From: Microcoleus sp. FACHB-61
GTDB taxonomy: Bacteria; Cyanobacteriota; Cyanobacteriia; Cyanobacteriales; Microcoleaceae
Direction: 5' to 3'
DNA length: 64,000 nt
Assembly: GCA_014695295.1 (NCBI GenBank)
Contig: JACJNY010000070.1
Span: 1-64,000, forward strand
Shown here: piece by piece, positions 44,897-53,586 of the stretch
How positions within the stretch are numbered: position 1 is the stretch's first letter
How the letters are laid out: the number at the start of each line of letters is the position of its first letter
Program-made: the position numbers and the translations under genes
The notes under the pieces: generated by a model
Seen by the model: only the letters and a program-made list of their open reading frames with translations
Database searches by the model: none
What the model was told of the DNA's origin: nothing

Positions 44897-45541
44897 TCAG
44901 ACTTGTCTGACGCAAAACTGTATTGCCCCACTGAAAATTGTTGCCCCATCTCGCTTAGCTCCTTCCAAATTAGCCCCGCATAAAAATGCCCCGCTCAAAT
45001 TAGCACCGCTCAAGTCAGCTCCTCTCAAGTCTGCGCCCTCAAGGTTACTTTCACACAAAAAAGCGCCTCTCAAGTTGGCTTTTATGAGACTTGCTCCCCG
45101 GAGTTTTGCCTCACTTAGATTGGCTTTTTCGAGGTTTGTATTGTCCAAGCAAGCATCTATGAGGTTCGCTTCCATCAAGTTTGCGGCGCACAAGGAGGCT
45201 CCGCTCAAATTAACAGCAATCATTTTGGTGTCGCTCAAGTTGGCGTTTTTCAGGTTTGCCTCAATCATGTCAGCTCCTGTTAATCTGGCCAAAGTTAGAT
45301 CGGCTCGGCTCAGGTTAGCTCCATTTAGTTTGGTCATCACCAGGCAAGCATTCTTGAGCTTGGCAGCTATTAAGTTTGCCCCCCTTAAGTTCGCCAAAGC
45401 AAAATTGATTTCCTTGAGATTGGCACAGGCTAGATTAATATGAATTAGAAAAGCTTCTCGCAAAGAAGCCTCTTTCAAGTTGGTTTCATGAAAATTTCTT
45501 TCTCCGGCTGCGTATCGCTTGAGAAGTTCATCAGCATTCAT
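44897..45541 (-). CDS. Pentapeptide-repeat protein
   Basis: This 214-residue protein is nearly all A(N/D)Lxx repeats from residue ~30 to ~205 (ANLKEINFALANLRGANLI; GADLRGADLSGANLSGAFL), which fold as a right-handed square beta-helix. There is no signal peptide, so it is probably cytoplasmic. Such proteins are abundant in cyanobacteria; some mimic DNA, most are of unknown role. The N-terminus MNADELLKRYAAGERNFHETNL is the usual short cap. Confidence 0.93.
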   Translation of the reverse strand: MNADELLKRYAAGERNFHETNLKEASLREAFLIHINLACANLKEINFALANLRGANLIAAKLKNACLVMTKLNGANLSRADLTLARLTGADMIEANLKNANLSDTKMIAVNLSGASLCAANLMEANLIDACLDNTNLEKANLSEAKLRGASLIKANLRGAFLCESNLEGADLRGADLSGANLSGAFLCGANLEGAKRDGATIFSGAIQFCVRQV

Positions 45542-45574
45542 CTCACCAGCCTCCTAAGTTTTACTTAAAAAAAA

Positions 45575-46501
45575 TTATACTACAGACAGTACATTGTAGC
45601 AACCAAAGATTTTTAAAGTTTCAGTGTGATTTTTTAACTCATCGAGTGCCGATCGAACAAATGCTTGGCAGGCGTTAGCCTCAACGTCCATAAAAAAAAT
45701 ATATTCTCCGAGCGATCGCTTAGTCGGTCTAGATTCAATCCGACTTAAATTAATACCGCGACTGGCAAATACTTGCAAAGGTTTTACCAATGCTCCCGGC
45801 ATATTCGCAGGTACGCTAAAAGCTAGTGAGGTATGGGTGCAATTAGACGGTGAAGCATCGAGGATCAATTTAGGGCCAGATTTGGTGATCGATTTAATGG
45901 ATGAACTCTCGGATGCTTCTACGTTTCCGATTTCTCCAACACTCGTGCTGAGTACCCAAAATCGTGTGTAATTATCGGGATAATCATTAATGGGGTGAGC
46001 TAACACTGGCAAATTGTAAAGTTCAGCCGCTCTTGGCGAAGAGATCGCCGCTACATTTCTATCTTCCAGATATTGCAATGCTTCCGTGGTTGAATTGGCC
46101 GGAATCAATTGAGCTGAGGGAATAAACTGCCCCAACCATAACTGACACTGAGCTAGCGCTTGCGGATGAGAGTAAACTTTTTGAATCTCGTTAATTCTTG
46201 TAGCATTAGACACCAGAGCGTGGGAAATTGGCAAAACTAAGGCGTGTTGAATGCGGAGTTGATCGAGTCGCCACAGTGTATCTAAGGTGACAGTCACGCT
46301 GCCTTCGATCGAATTTTCGACTGGCACAACTGAATAGTCAACCTGCCCTACGGCCGATGCCTCTAGCGCCTGGGAAATGGTGGAATAAGGACAAAGGGTG
46401 CATTCAAAGTTAGTTTGCAGCCTCAACCAATTAACATAAGCTAGAGCTGCGGTTTCTGCATTTGTACCAACAGGGCCGAGATGTGCGATCGAAATTTTCA
46501 T
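45575..46501 (-). CDS. pheA: Prephenate dehydratase
   Basis: This 308-residue enzyme of phenylalanine synthesis converts prephenate to phenylpyruvate. Motifs: AHLGPVGTNAETAALAY, VPVENSIEGSVTVTLDTLW, VYSHPQALAQCQLWL, and the C-terminal ACT domain with NMPGALVKPLQVFASRGINLSRIESRPTKRSLGEYIFFMD, the Phe-binding GALV and ESRP elements for feedback inhibition. There is no chorismate mutase fusion. It lies 33 bases from the pentapeptide-repeat gene on the same strand. Confidence 0.95.
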   Translation of the reverse strand: MKISIAHLGPVGTNAETAALAYVNWLRLQTNFECTLCPYSTISQALEASAVGQVDYSVVPVENSIEGSVTVTLDTLWRLDQLRIQHALVLPISHALVSNATRINEIQKVYSHPQALAQCQLWLGQFIPSAQLIPANSTTEALQYLEDRNVAAISSPRAAELYNLPVLAHPINDYPDNYTRFWVLSTSVGEIGNVEASESSSIKSITKSGPKLILDASPSNCTHTSLAFSVPANMPGALVKPLQVFASRGINLSRIESRPTKRSLGEYIFFMDVEANACQAFVRSALDELKNHTETLKIFGCYNVLSVV

Positions 46502-46697
46502 TGAGAGGCAATTTTAGGTTACAAATGTTTGCTTTATTCTCATCAGCTAGCAAGTATGATGAAAAATTAGCGATGTCCCGAAAGCTTTTATCAGTGATTT
46601 CTCGGATGACATTGCTGGGTTCGTGACTTATGTCACCTTAAAAAAGGTGATACTTTATTAAGATATGCTTAGGAATCCTATATTTTGATATCTTCTC

Positions 46698-47276
46698 ATG
46701 TATATCCGCTTTAATTCTTCCCAATCCGTTGAGATCGCCGTACCAGAAGAACGGGTTCCCATTCAACATTATCTGCGCCAGCCGAGGCGACTGGTGAACG
46801 CCCTCGTCGATCAAAGTCGCACAGAGCAGCTAAGCGATGAGTGTTTCCGCCTGAAAATGCGGCCGTTACAATTTATGATGCTGAGCATTCAACCCACAGT
46901 AGACATGAGGGTGTGGGCTGCGTCGGACGGCACAATCAATTTGGAGTCAGTCGCCTGCGAAATTCGGGGCGTGGGTTATATAAATGATCGCTTTGCTCTC
47001 AATCTCAAAGGAAAGCTTTGTGTAGACCACAGCAGCGCGGTAGCATACTTGAAGGGAAAAGCGGATTTGGAAGTGCAAGTAGAGTTACCGCCGCCGTTTT
47101 GGCTGACGCCCAAACCAATTTTAGAAGCAACGGGCAACGCTTTGCTCAAGAGCGTACTGCTGAGTGTCAAACAGCGGTTGATGTACCAGTTGCTCTCGGA
47201 TTACCGTCGGTGGGCAAGCAACGAAACTGAGGTAATATCGAGCGATGTCCCCCAAATCTTATCTTTAGAAGGGTGA
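46698..47276 (+). CDS. DUF1997 protein
   Basis: This 192-residue protein belongs to a family shared by cyanobacteria and plant chloroplasts: IQHYLRQPRRLVNALVDQSR, RLKMRPLQFMMLSIQPTVDMRVW, LPPPFWLTPKPILEATGNALLKSVLLSVKQRLM. No catalytic motif is known. The C-terminal amphipathic helix suggests membrane association, possibly at the thylakoid. Function is unknown. Confidence 0.9.
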   Translation: MYIRFNSSQSVEIAVPEERVPIQHYLRQPRRLVNALVDQSRTEQLSDECFRLKMRPLQFMMLSIQPTVDMRVWAASDGTINLESVACEIRGVGYINDRFALNLKGKLCVDHSSAVAYLKGKADLEVQVELPPPFWLTPKPILEATGNALLKSVLLSVKQRLMYQLLSDYRRWASNETEVISSDVPQILSLEG

Positions 47277-47417
47277 GACGCTACTAGAGAAGCTGTTAAT
47301 TAATTTATAGGCATATTTAGGCAAAAATCAGGCCACTTACCGAAAAATTAGTTAGATGATCGGATTGCCCACCTTGAGCTTTGTTTGAGTGGGCTTGCAG
47401 GGATAGATAGCTGCACG

Positions 47418-47870
47418 TCAGTCAAGATCGATTTGAGTGAGCCCTCCATGTTCATCGTCTTCGATGATTCCCACCCCCCGAGGCCAAGCAGTGGACCTGT
47501 TTTTTGAAACTTCGTCCTTGTGGCGGAGTTCGCGCTGCGGTGGCTTGGTTATTTTGCCCGGTTGATTCGTTGCCTCCACCCGAACCCTGATTTTTGGCCC
47601 GGAATTGCCCAAGCGAATTGTCATCCCGTCCACAACTGACACCTGAGCGATCGGTCTATCATCTACATAAGTGCCGTTAGCACCAAAATTAATAATTTCC
47701 CAGCCATTGGCGTGATTCCACAGCTCTACGTGGTGGCGGGAAACGACAGCGCTGTAAATAATTACATCATTGTCGTTCGATCGACCGATCCGAACAACTG
47801 GTTCGGATTCAAAACACCAACTTTGAACCGGGACAGACTGGATAGGATGTAACAGAGTTAAGGTAATCAC
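47418..47870 (-). CDS. FHA domain protein
   Basis: This 150-residue protein has one forkhead-associated domain at about 25-95: VVRIGRSNDNDVIIYSAVVSRHHVEL and GANGTYVDDRPI carry the phospho-Thr-binding residues (GR, S-RHH, N-T). Start is GTG, which overlaps the stop of the upstream frame in GTGA. It is a close paralogue of the FHA protein at 49391-49885 (shared opening LTLLHPxQSxPVxSW), so the region arose by duplication. It probably reads serine/threonine kinase phosphorylation. Confidence 0.9.
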   Translation of the reverse strand: MITLTLLHPIQSVPVQSWCFESEPVVRIGRSNDNDVIIYSAVVSRHHVELWNHANGWEIINFGANGTYVDDRPIAQVSVVDGMTIRLGNSGPKIRVRVEATNQPGKITKPPQRELRHKDEVSKNRSTAWPRGVGIIEDDEHGGLTQIDLD

Positions 47871-48427
47871 TGATATTTTGACACTCCGCCGCCAGACAGA
47901 AACGGGGATGCTTCCAGATAGATTTTTTGGGAAAAAACCGCAAAAACTTTGATTTTTAAAGGCGCGGTGAGTGCGCCACTATTCCCTCTCTCTACCTTAA
48001 AAGTTGAACTTTTGGGTGCTTGAGGTATTTGAACAAACTTTTGATCCTTAGCTTTTCGCCCAGGCGCCAATTTTTGCTGTCCTCGGTAACAACCAAACAC
48101 GATGTTATTAATCTGGCGAACTTCCCAGCGATTGACAGTGGTATGAACCGCTTGATTAATTTGGTCTGGGATGGAGCGATTGCGCCGATGGGTGAGCCGC
48201 TCAATTCGATCGGCAAAATAACCATTTTCCCGCTGACGAACCAGAGAATTTAACTCAGACCCGCGCTGGTTGCACCGCTGATTCGAGTTCTGGATCGGGC
48301 GACAGTCAACGATCGACGAATCGCTGTTGGTGGGGACCGAAGTTAACCAATTATTAATGCTGGGGTCTCTAGATAAAATACTTGTTGGTTGTATCAAACA
48401 GCATAGGTCTTTTTGAGTTGCTAACAT
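47867..48427 (-). CDS. Possible protein of unknown function coupled to an FHA gene
   Basis: The frame is open up to 48475; the ATG at 48427 (MLATQKDLCCLIQ) has an AAGGA close upstream and is my preferred start, giving 186 residues. The middle (RENGYFADRIERLTHRRNRSIPDQINQAVHTT) looks helical and basic. No family is recognised. Support is the stop-start GTGA overlap with the FHA gene. Low conservation signals and an odd tail (LSGGGVSKYQ) leave doubt. Confidence 0.4.
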   Translation of the reverse strand: MLATQKDLCCLIQPTSILSRDPSINNWLTSVPTNSDSSIVDCRPIQNSNQRCNQRGSELNSLVRQRENGYFADRIERLTHRRNRSIPDQINQAVHTTVNRWEVRQINNIVFGCYRGQQKLAPGRKAKDQKFVQIPQAPKSSTFKVERGNSGALTAPLKIKVFAVFSQKIYLEASPFLSGGGVSKYQ

Positions 48428-48598
48428 TTTCCTTATTGATGCGATACCTTTAAAATACAATGCTTTGAGTAGCACTGGAATTCTGAGCGAGAACGCCTCA
48501 ATCTCCTACACCGACAAATACAGAGCGACCTTCCTCGCACGCGCCGCCCCCAAAATGCGATCGGCAATTAGTTGCAGGGCGATCGGGAAGGCCAAACT

Positions 48599-49336
48599 TC
48601 AGCTCAAATCCGACTCGGGCGGCTCTGGGTCCGGCTCTGACCGGGCAGATTCATGCCTTTGCCGCTTCAACTCTGCAACTTTTTCTTGAGCTACATCCCT
48701 GACTTCTAGAGCTTTATCTTGGAATTTTTCCGCCAGACTTTGAGCGCCCCGCTTCACGCCTGCCACATTTTTGAGAGTTCTGTCGAAATCTTCGTGTAAA
48801 AACTCTGCTACCAGACCGACTTTTTGGTGCAGTCCCTCCGCGTACTGCACTGGCTCGGATACAGCAGCTTCAGACACGATCGCCCGCTTGCTGCCGATCG
48901 TCGAAATAGCTGCCACCGGTAGCAAGTAAATCCCGTCTAAAACGCCACGCCAGCCGCTGGATTTAAACAGGTAGTGGGTGAGTGAACCCGTCCGGGCATC
49001 AAATAGGTAGTCAACCACCGCACCTGCCTTATTCCCAGCGTCCGTGAGCACCTCAAGCCCGATCGGACACACAGCTTGTTCCGGCTGATGCAATTCCGGC
49101 AGTTCCGGGTTAATGGTGACAAAAACATTTTCGCCTACCGTATCAACTTGCGCCCAAGCGAACCAAGTTTTTTTGCTGCCCAAAAGTCCCGACTTGCAAG
49201 TAAAGCCGATCGCCCGCTGGGAGTGAGGATCGAGCCAAAGCCGATCTACCCTGCCGACCTCTTCGGCCGTTCTGCGGTCGATCGTGCGGCGGTTGAGCAG
49301 TTCGCTGCGCCTAACAATCTGTTGTGATGTACTCAT
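48599..49336 (-). CDS. PRC-barrel domain protein
   Basis: This 245-residue protein has two PRC-barrel domains (RRSELLNRRTIDRRTAEEVGRVDRLWLDP at the start; PIGLEVLTDAGNKAGAVVDYLFDA in the middle). A charged helical tail follows (AEKFQDKALEVRDVAQEKVAELKRQRHE). PRC barrels bind partners in photosynthetic reaction centres, ribosome maturation and other systems. Its position between FHA genes suggests a signalling or envelope scaffold, which is inference. Confidence 0.88.
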   Translation of the reverse strand: MSTSQQIVRRSELLNRRTIDRRTAEEVGRVDRLWLDPHSQRAIGFTCKSGLLGSKKTWFAWAQVDTVGENVFVTINPELPELHQPEQAVCPIGLEVLTDAGNKAGAVVDYLFDARTGSLTHYLFKSSGWRGVLDGIYLLPVAAISTIGSKRAIVSEAAVSEPVQYAEGLHQKVGLVAEFLHEDFDRTLKNVAGVKRGAQSLAEKFQDKALEVRDVAQEKVAELKRQRHESARSEPDPEPPESDLS

Positions 49337-49390
49337 AAATAAACTCCTGAGTGCCGCCTTGAAAAATTTCGATCGTCCAAAGAGGTCGAT

Positions 49391-49885
49391 TTAATATTCT
49401 TCTTCCGAATAATGGCGAGTATTATCTGCCTCCGTTAACTCCTCTTCTTCCCTGGAAGTACCAACTTCTTTTTGGTCGGGAACAGGGATCGTCGTGCTAA
49501 TGTGCGCGCCGCCCGAGGGAGCGTGAATGGCCTTAGCATCCCTTGGCTTGACGCTAATTTGTCCTAACTGGACTGAGGACTGATTCGGGCCGACGTTGAT
49601 TTGAATTTTCGGACCCGAGCGAGCCAAGTGAACGATCAGACCGTCCACAATGGGAACCTTAGCGATCGGCTTACCATCGAGGTAAGTGCCGTTGGTACCT
49701 AAATTGATCAGTTCCCAAGTTATGCCGCTGCGCCGCAATTCGATATGGCGACGAGAAACCACAGCGCTAAAAAGAACGACGTGGTTTTCGGTCGAGCGCC
49801 CGATCCGGACGACCTGCTCGTCTTCAAAAATCCAACTGCGGACGGGTATAGACTGGAGTGGATGTAGCAAGGTCAGCTTAATCAC
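49391..49885 (-). CDS. FHA domain protein
   Basis: This 164-residue protein has an FHA domain (VVRIGRSTENHVVLFSAVVSRRHIEL; GTNGTYLDGKPI) and an acidic Glu-rich tail (REEEELTEADNTRHYSEEEY). It is a tandem paralogue of the protein at 47418-47870, with the PRC-barrel gene between them. The acidic tail differs from the Lys/Arg-rich tail of the paralogue, which may set different partners. Confidence 0.9.
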   Translation of the reverse strand: MIKLTLLHPLQSIPVRSWIFEDEQVVRIGRSTENHVVLFSAVVSRRHIELRRSGITWELINLGTNGTYLDGKPIAKVPIVDGLIVHLARSGPKIQINVGPNQSSVQLGQISVKPRDAKAIHAPSGGAHISTTIPVPDQKEVGTSREEEELTEADNTRHYSEEEY

Positions 49886-49967
49886 ATTGGCAGCATTGAG
49901 TTTTGGTAGAGCGCCTCAAGATGCGATTTTAGATTTTAGACTTTCGATCGCCCAATCCAAACTCGCT

Positions 49968-50759
49968 CTAAGAGATTTGAAATAAAAACGTAACCAGGTC
50001 TCCTTTGCCCAGAGATATGCGGTCTCCCGGTCGCAACCGGTGTCGGTTTCCCTTGACCAGCGGAGTATTGTTGACGTAAGTGCCATTAGAACTTCCTACA
50101 TCTTCTAGGTAGCAAGCATCTCCCTCCACCCGGACATTTGCGTGTACCCGAGAAACTATCTCAGAATTAGCAAATCCAGAAACATCAATATCCGGCGGCA
50201 CTAAGTCATTTGGCTTGCCTATGTGAACCACAGACAGACTGTGAGGCAATTCCATCGGCGTATTGGTCTGAACGTGTAGCAGGCGCGCCGACTGCTGTTG
50301 CAGTTGAGTTTTAGCTACACCTGCTGCCTGTGGGCCGGGAACCGGGGGAGAGGTATTGACTGGTATTGCCACCGATTCAGTTGTAACAGGAACCGAGGGC
50401 GAAGGCGGGGGATCTGGAATCGTAGGAATGGTGGCGGGAATTTTTTCCAAGTTGGGCCCCCTATTTAGGGTAACTAGAGGTTCCATTGCCATCAGCGGTT
50501 CGGGTGGCGCTAAATCCGGCGCCGGTGACGATACCACTGTGGGGCCCAGCGGCGAGGCGGACGGTACTGTCACCTCAACTTCTGGAACTATGGAACCCGG
50601 ACGCAAGTTAAAGCCGCACTGACCGCAAAATGCTGCATCTGTCTGAACTGCTGCACCACAGTTCGAGCAACTTGCGGTAACAGGTAAAGGCGTGTAGCAA
50701 GCCTCGCACTGGCTGGCCCCGCCGGGGTTCTGGTGATTGCAATTGGGACAGACAATCAT
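49968..50759 (-). CDS. Zinc-ribbon and FHA domain protein
   Basis: This 263-residue protein starts with two CxxC-type zinc ribbons (CPNCNHQNPGGASQCEAC; CSNCGAAVQTDAAFCGQCGF). A long Pro/Val/Thr-rich linker (about 55-165) and a C-terminal FHA domain (IDVSGFANSEIVSRVHANVRV; VGSSNGTYVNNTPL) follow. The HIGKPNDLVPPDIDVSGF form of the FHA core is typical of cyanobacterial zinc-ribbon FHA proteins. It heads a group of FHA genes on the minus strand and probably binds phospho-Thr partners. Confidence 0.9.
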   Translation of the reverse strand: MIVCPNCNHQNPGGASQCEACYTPLPVTASCSNCGAAVQTDAAFCGQCGFNLRPGSIVPEVEVTVPSASPLGPTVVSSPAPDLAPPEPLMAMEPLVTLNRGPNLEKIPATIPTIPDPPPSPSVPVTTESVAIPVNTSPPVPGPQAAGVAKTQLQQQSARLLHVQTNTPMELPHSLSVVHIGKPNDLVPPDIDVSGFANSEIVSRVHANVRVEGDACYLEDVGSSNGTYVNNTPLVKGNRHRLRPGDRISLGKGDLVTFLFQIS

Positions 50760-50964
50760 CGATTTCTCCTTGCTATCGGCCAGATTTTCAAATCAGCCTC
50801 ATAAAAATAGTCGTGTATATGGTCAAATTTTAACTTTAACCGCCACAATTCTTATATTGCTTCGCTAATACTATGAACTGAGCTGACGCCGTGACGTTCG
50901 GGGTGATGGGCAAGATTGAGTTAGTGATAATGCTGACTGTGTTGGAACTGGGCGGATATGTCGG

Positions 50965-51684
50965 CTATTTTACTGCTTCGCCAGCGGCTGCATCGAGCAG
51001 CCACCAAAGTTCGCCTTCTGGTTGAACGAGTCTGGCTGGGTAGGTCATTTCGTCGGCTGCGGGGGCAAAAATTTGAGCGAGGGCGGGTTGTTTGCTGGCT
51101 CCTGCTACCATGAAGATGACGCACCGGGCGCGGTTGATTAAGGGGACTGTAAAGGTGATGCGGGGTTGACCGTCTTTGTTGCCGACAGTTATTAGGGCGT
51201 CGCGGACTTGCAAGGCTGCTGTGCCGGGAAATAGAGAGGCTGTGTGGGCGTCGTCCCCTATGCCTAATAGAATGATGTCGAAAGCAGGAAACTCGCCATC
51301 AGATACTTTGAAGAACTGCTGCAATTCGATTTGGTGCGCCGAGGCGTCGGCTGCAGGGTCGCCGGCGCCTGTGGGCATGGGGTGGATGTTGCTGGCGGGG
51401 ATATTTACTCGATCGAGCCACGCGAGGCGCGCCATTTTTTGATTGCTGTCCGGGTGTTCTGGGGGAACGTAGCGTTCGTCGCCCCAGAACACGTGAATTT
51501 TGTCCCAAGGCAGGTCTTGGGCTGCGATCGCTCTGTAGAGCGGTTCGGGCGTGCTTCCGCCGGCTAAGGCGATCGTACAAATTCCGCGTTCTGCTATGGC
51601 TGCTGGGATTTTCGACAGGACCACCCCGAGCGACCGATCTATTAGTTCTTCCCGATTGGCTAATACTTGTACTATTTTTTTCAT
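50965..51684 (-). CDS. pgl: 6-phosphogluconolactonase
   Basis: This 239-residue enzyme hydrolyses 6-phosphogluconolactone in the oxidative pentose phosphate pathway, the main dark sugar breakdown route in cyanobacteria. Motifs: IALAGGSTPEPLYRAIA, WDKIHVFWGDERYVPPEHPDSN, DIILLGIGDDAHTASLFPGT and FMVAGASKQPALAQIF. Length is normal. It stands alone, without zwf nearby. Confidence 0.95.
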   Translation of the reverse strand: MKKIVQVLANREELIDRSLGVVLSKIPAAIAERGICTIALAGGSTPEPLYRAIAAQDLPWDKIHVFWGDERYVPPEHPDSNQKMARLAWLDRVNIPASNIHPMPTGAGDPAADASAHQIELQQFFKVSDGEFPAFDIILLGIGDDAHTASLFPGTAALQVRDALITVGNKDGQPRITFTVPLINRARCVIFMVAGASKQPALAQIFAPAADEMTYPARLVQPEGELWWLLDAAAGEAVK

Positions 51685-51809
51685 CTATTTCCTCTCTCCT
51701 TTCTTTGGGTGTTGTTCTCAGCAATTGCCCATTTTGCCTTGACATTTTGCTTTGAGGTCGATCGGCTGACACGCCCGGCAGGCTCAACACCACGTCCGGT
51801 TACATTTTA

Positions 51810-51986
51810 TCATCTTATGCCCCTTGATTTGAGCAAAGCAAGACATATTTCTACCAGTGGGTTATGGATTTTCACCTGTTGCTTTGATCTTTGGCAAATT
51901 TCAATCAAAAGTCCGATCGCACTGGGATCATCTTTGCGGAGAGTAAAAAGCGTTTTTTGGGAGTGGCCCCGCACAGCAAAGTACAT
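51810..51986 (-). CDS. Possible small protein upstream of pgl
   Basis: From ATG at 51986 a 58-residue frame reads MYFAVRGHSQKTLFTLRKDD followed by a helical part (IGLLIEICQRSKQQVKIHN; LVEICLALLKSRG). The amino-acid pattern looks coding, with alternating charged and hydrophobic residues. The frame extends to 52133 but that part is of poor quality. No family is recognised. Confidence 0.35.
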   Translation of the reverse strand: MYFAVRGHSQKTLFTLRKDDPSAIGLLIEICQRSKQQVKIHNPLVEICLALLKSRGIR

Positions 51987-52137
51987 ACATATAGCAAGAC
52001 GATCGCACACGGATCGTAAAAGCAAAACAGAGATGTTTCTGCTCGCACTTACCCCGCGACAGCAAAAATAATCAAGATTGATGTGGTAGAGTAGGAAAAA
52101 TAGTTTTAAATCCGCACGCTCGGATGGAAGCAAAACT

Positions 52138-53514
52138 ATGTCTAGTTTTAAGCGATTTCCTACATCTGTCCGCTATCTGATAGCGCGGTTGCGCCACTGG
52201 TCGCAACCGGCGGTTTGGGCACCGCTAGCGGTGCTATGTGCGGGGGGGCTATTTATCTGGGAGGTCTCTGTAAACCCAGAAAGGCTGAGGATAGATGGCG
52301 AAGAAGAAGCAGCCTCAAACAATCCAGCTTCGCTGCCGGGGCTGTCTGCGGAAGATAGCGCCATTGCGGCTGAAATCGACAGCTTACCAGTGCTAGCCAA
52401 TCAGTTCAATCGCTCTAATTCAGAGTTCGGTTTGTTAAATTCATCAGTAGTCAAAAGCCAAGGTTTATTCGAGGAAATTCGCGCTAGGGGTTTACGAATT
52501 ACTCAGCCATCTTCAGCCCCGAACCAGGTGGCAAGCAGCAGATTTTTGCCCTTGCCAAATGTAGCAAATCCTGCTGTCGGGGCCGCAAACAATAACCCGC
52601 AAAATTCCAGCTTGCCAAGTTCAAACGCGACATCAGCTTTGAGTTTATCTGGCAGTGGGGGGTCAATTTCCGGAATAAAAACGATCGGCGAGTCTGGGGG
52701 TACAGCGACAGCAACTTTATCGCAGCCATCAAGTGGTACTAATTCAGGCCAACAAAACGAAAATTCTCTTCCTTTGAGCCCGCTGCAAGCAGCTATGAAA
52801 AAATACGTCGTTGCTACCACTTCGGCAACGGCGGCTGCGGCTCAGAAAACTGCCGACTCGGCTACATTGCTCGATCGACCGGCTTCCGCTCCGGCTGCGA
52901 CAAATGCAAATGCGGCAAATTTGCTCCCAACGACCGCTACAGCTCAAGCAGGAGCAAATCCTGTGAATATTCCCGCCGCACTTCCCCCACTTGCGACTCC
53001 GACAAATACTGCGACCAAGGAATCTCAAGAATTCTTAAACCCGACAGCTACAGTCCCTGAATCATTTCCTGGGTTAAATTCCCGAGTACCCAGCCTCCCC
53101 GAAATTAATGCAGGGGCTGCAACGGTGGCTTTGCCCAAAAATCCCTACCAAACTAATTTATCTGGTTCCGGCTTCGCACCTGAAGTTCAACCTGCTGCAC
53201 TTCCAGTAGCCACACCTTCGCTAACACCTCTACTTCCCAATGTCGGTCAATCCCCCTTTCCCAGTGCGATCGGGGGAAGCAAGATAATTAGCCCTGAATT
53301 CTCTCCCAATTCAGCGAATTCTGAATTTCAACCATCTCAACCGAGTCAGCTTAACTTGCCGCCGAACCAGCCTAACTTTGGAGTTGTTCCCCAAAACGCA
53401 AATCAGGGCCAGCAGCCGCAGCCCTTTCAACCTCAACCTCTTTCTACACCTCGCTCCCTGGCTCCGGGACGCTATATTGGCGGCGGCGAAATCAATACTT
53501 TTGCTAATCCTTAA
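52138..53514 (+). CDS. Membrane-anchored, Pro/Asn/Ser/Ala-rich low-complexity protein
   Basis: This 458-residue protein has one transmembrane helix at about 22-40 (WAPLAVLCAGGLFIWEV). The rest is disordered and rich in Pro, Asn, Ser, Ala and Gln (SQPSSGTNSGQQNENSLPLS; PLATPTNTATKESQEF; QPQPFQPQPL). The C-terminal motif APGRYIGGGEINTFANP looks conserved and could be a short interaction motif. It is probably an envelope-spanning or cell-wall-linked protein. Function is unknown. Confidence 0.75.
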   Translation: MSSFKRFPTSVRYLIARLRHWSQPAVWAPLAVLCAGGLFIWEVSVNPERLRIDGEEEAASNNPASLPGLSAEDSAIAAEIDSLPVLANQFNRSNSEFGLLNSSVVKSQGLFEEIRARGLRITQPSSAPNQVASSRFLPLPNVANPAVGAANNNPQNSSLPSSNATSALSLSGSGGSISGIKTIGESGGTATATLSQPSSGTNSGQQNENSLPLSPLQAAMKKYVVATTSATAAAAQKTADSATLLDRPASAPAATNANAANLLPTTATAQAGANPVNIPAALPPLATPTNTATKESQEFLNPTATVPESFPGLNSRVPSLPEINAGAATVALPKNPYQTNLSGSGFAPEVQPAALPVATPSLTPLLPNVGQSPFPSAIGGSKIISPEFSPNSANSEFQPSQPSQLNLPPNQPNFGVVPQNANQGQQPQPFQPQPLSTPRSLAPGRYIGGGEINTFANP

Positions 53515-53542
53515 ATGAAGGAAGTTCGGCACCGAAAAAGAT

Positions 53543-53572
53543 ATTCCCAATTCCCAATTACCCATTCCCAAT
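53543..53572. repeat. CCCAATTA-type heptamer repeat
   Basis: ATTCCCAATTCCCAATTAC and the next copies lie between the convergent low-complexity gene and lptF/G. Confidence 0.8.
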
Positions 53573-53586
53573 GTTATTGGTAAAAC

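Noticed and set aside
51667-52071. 134-residue plus-strand frame between pgl and the low-complexity gene
   Set aside because: It overlaps a better-looking small minus-strand frame and the pgl start, and has Phe/Cys/Trp-rich composition typical of antisense frames.
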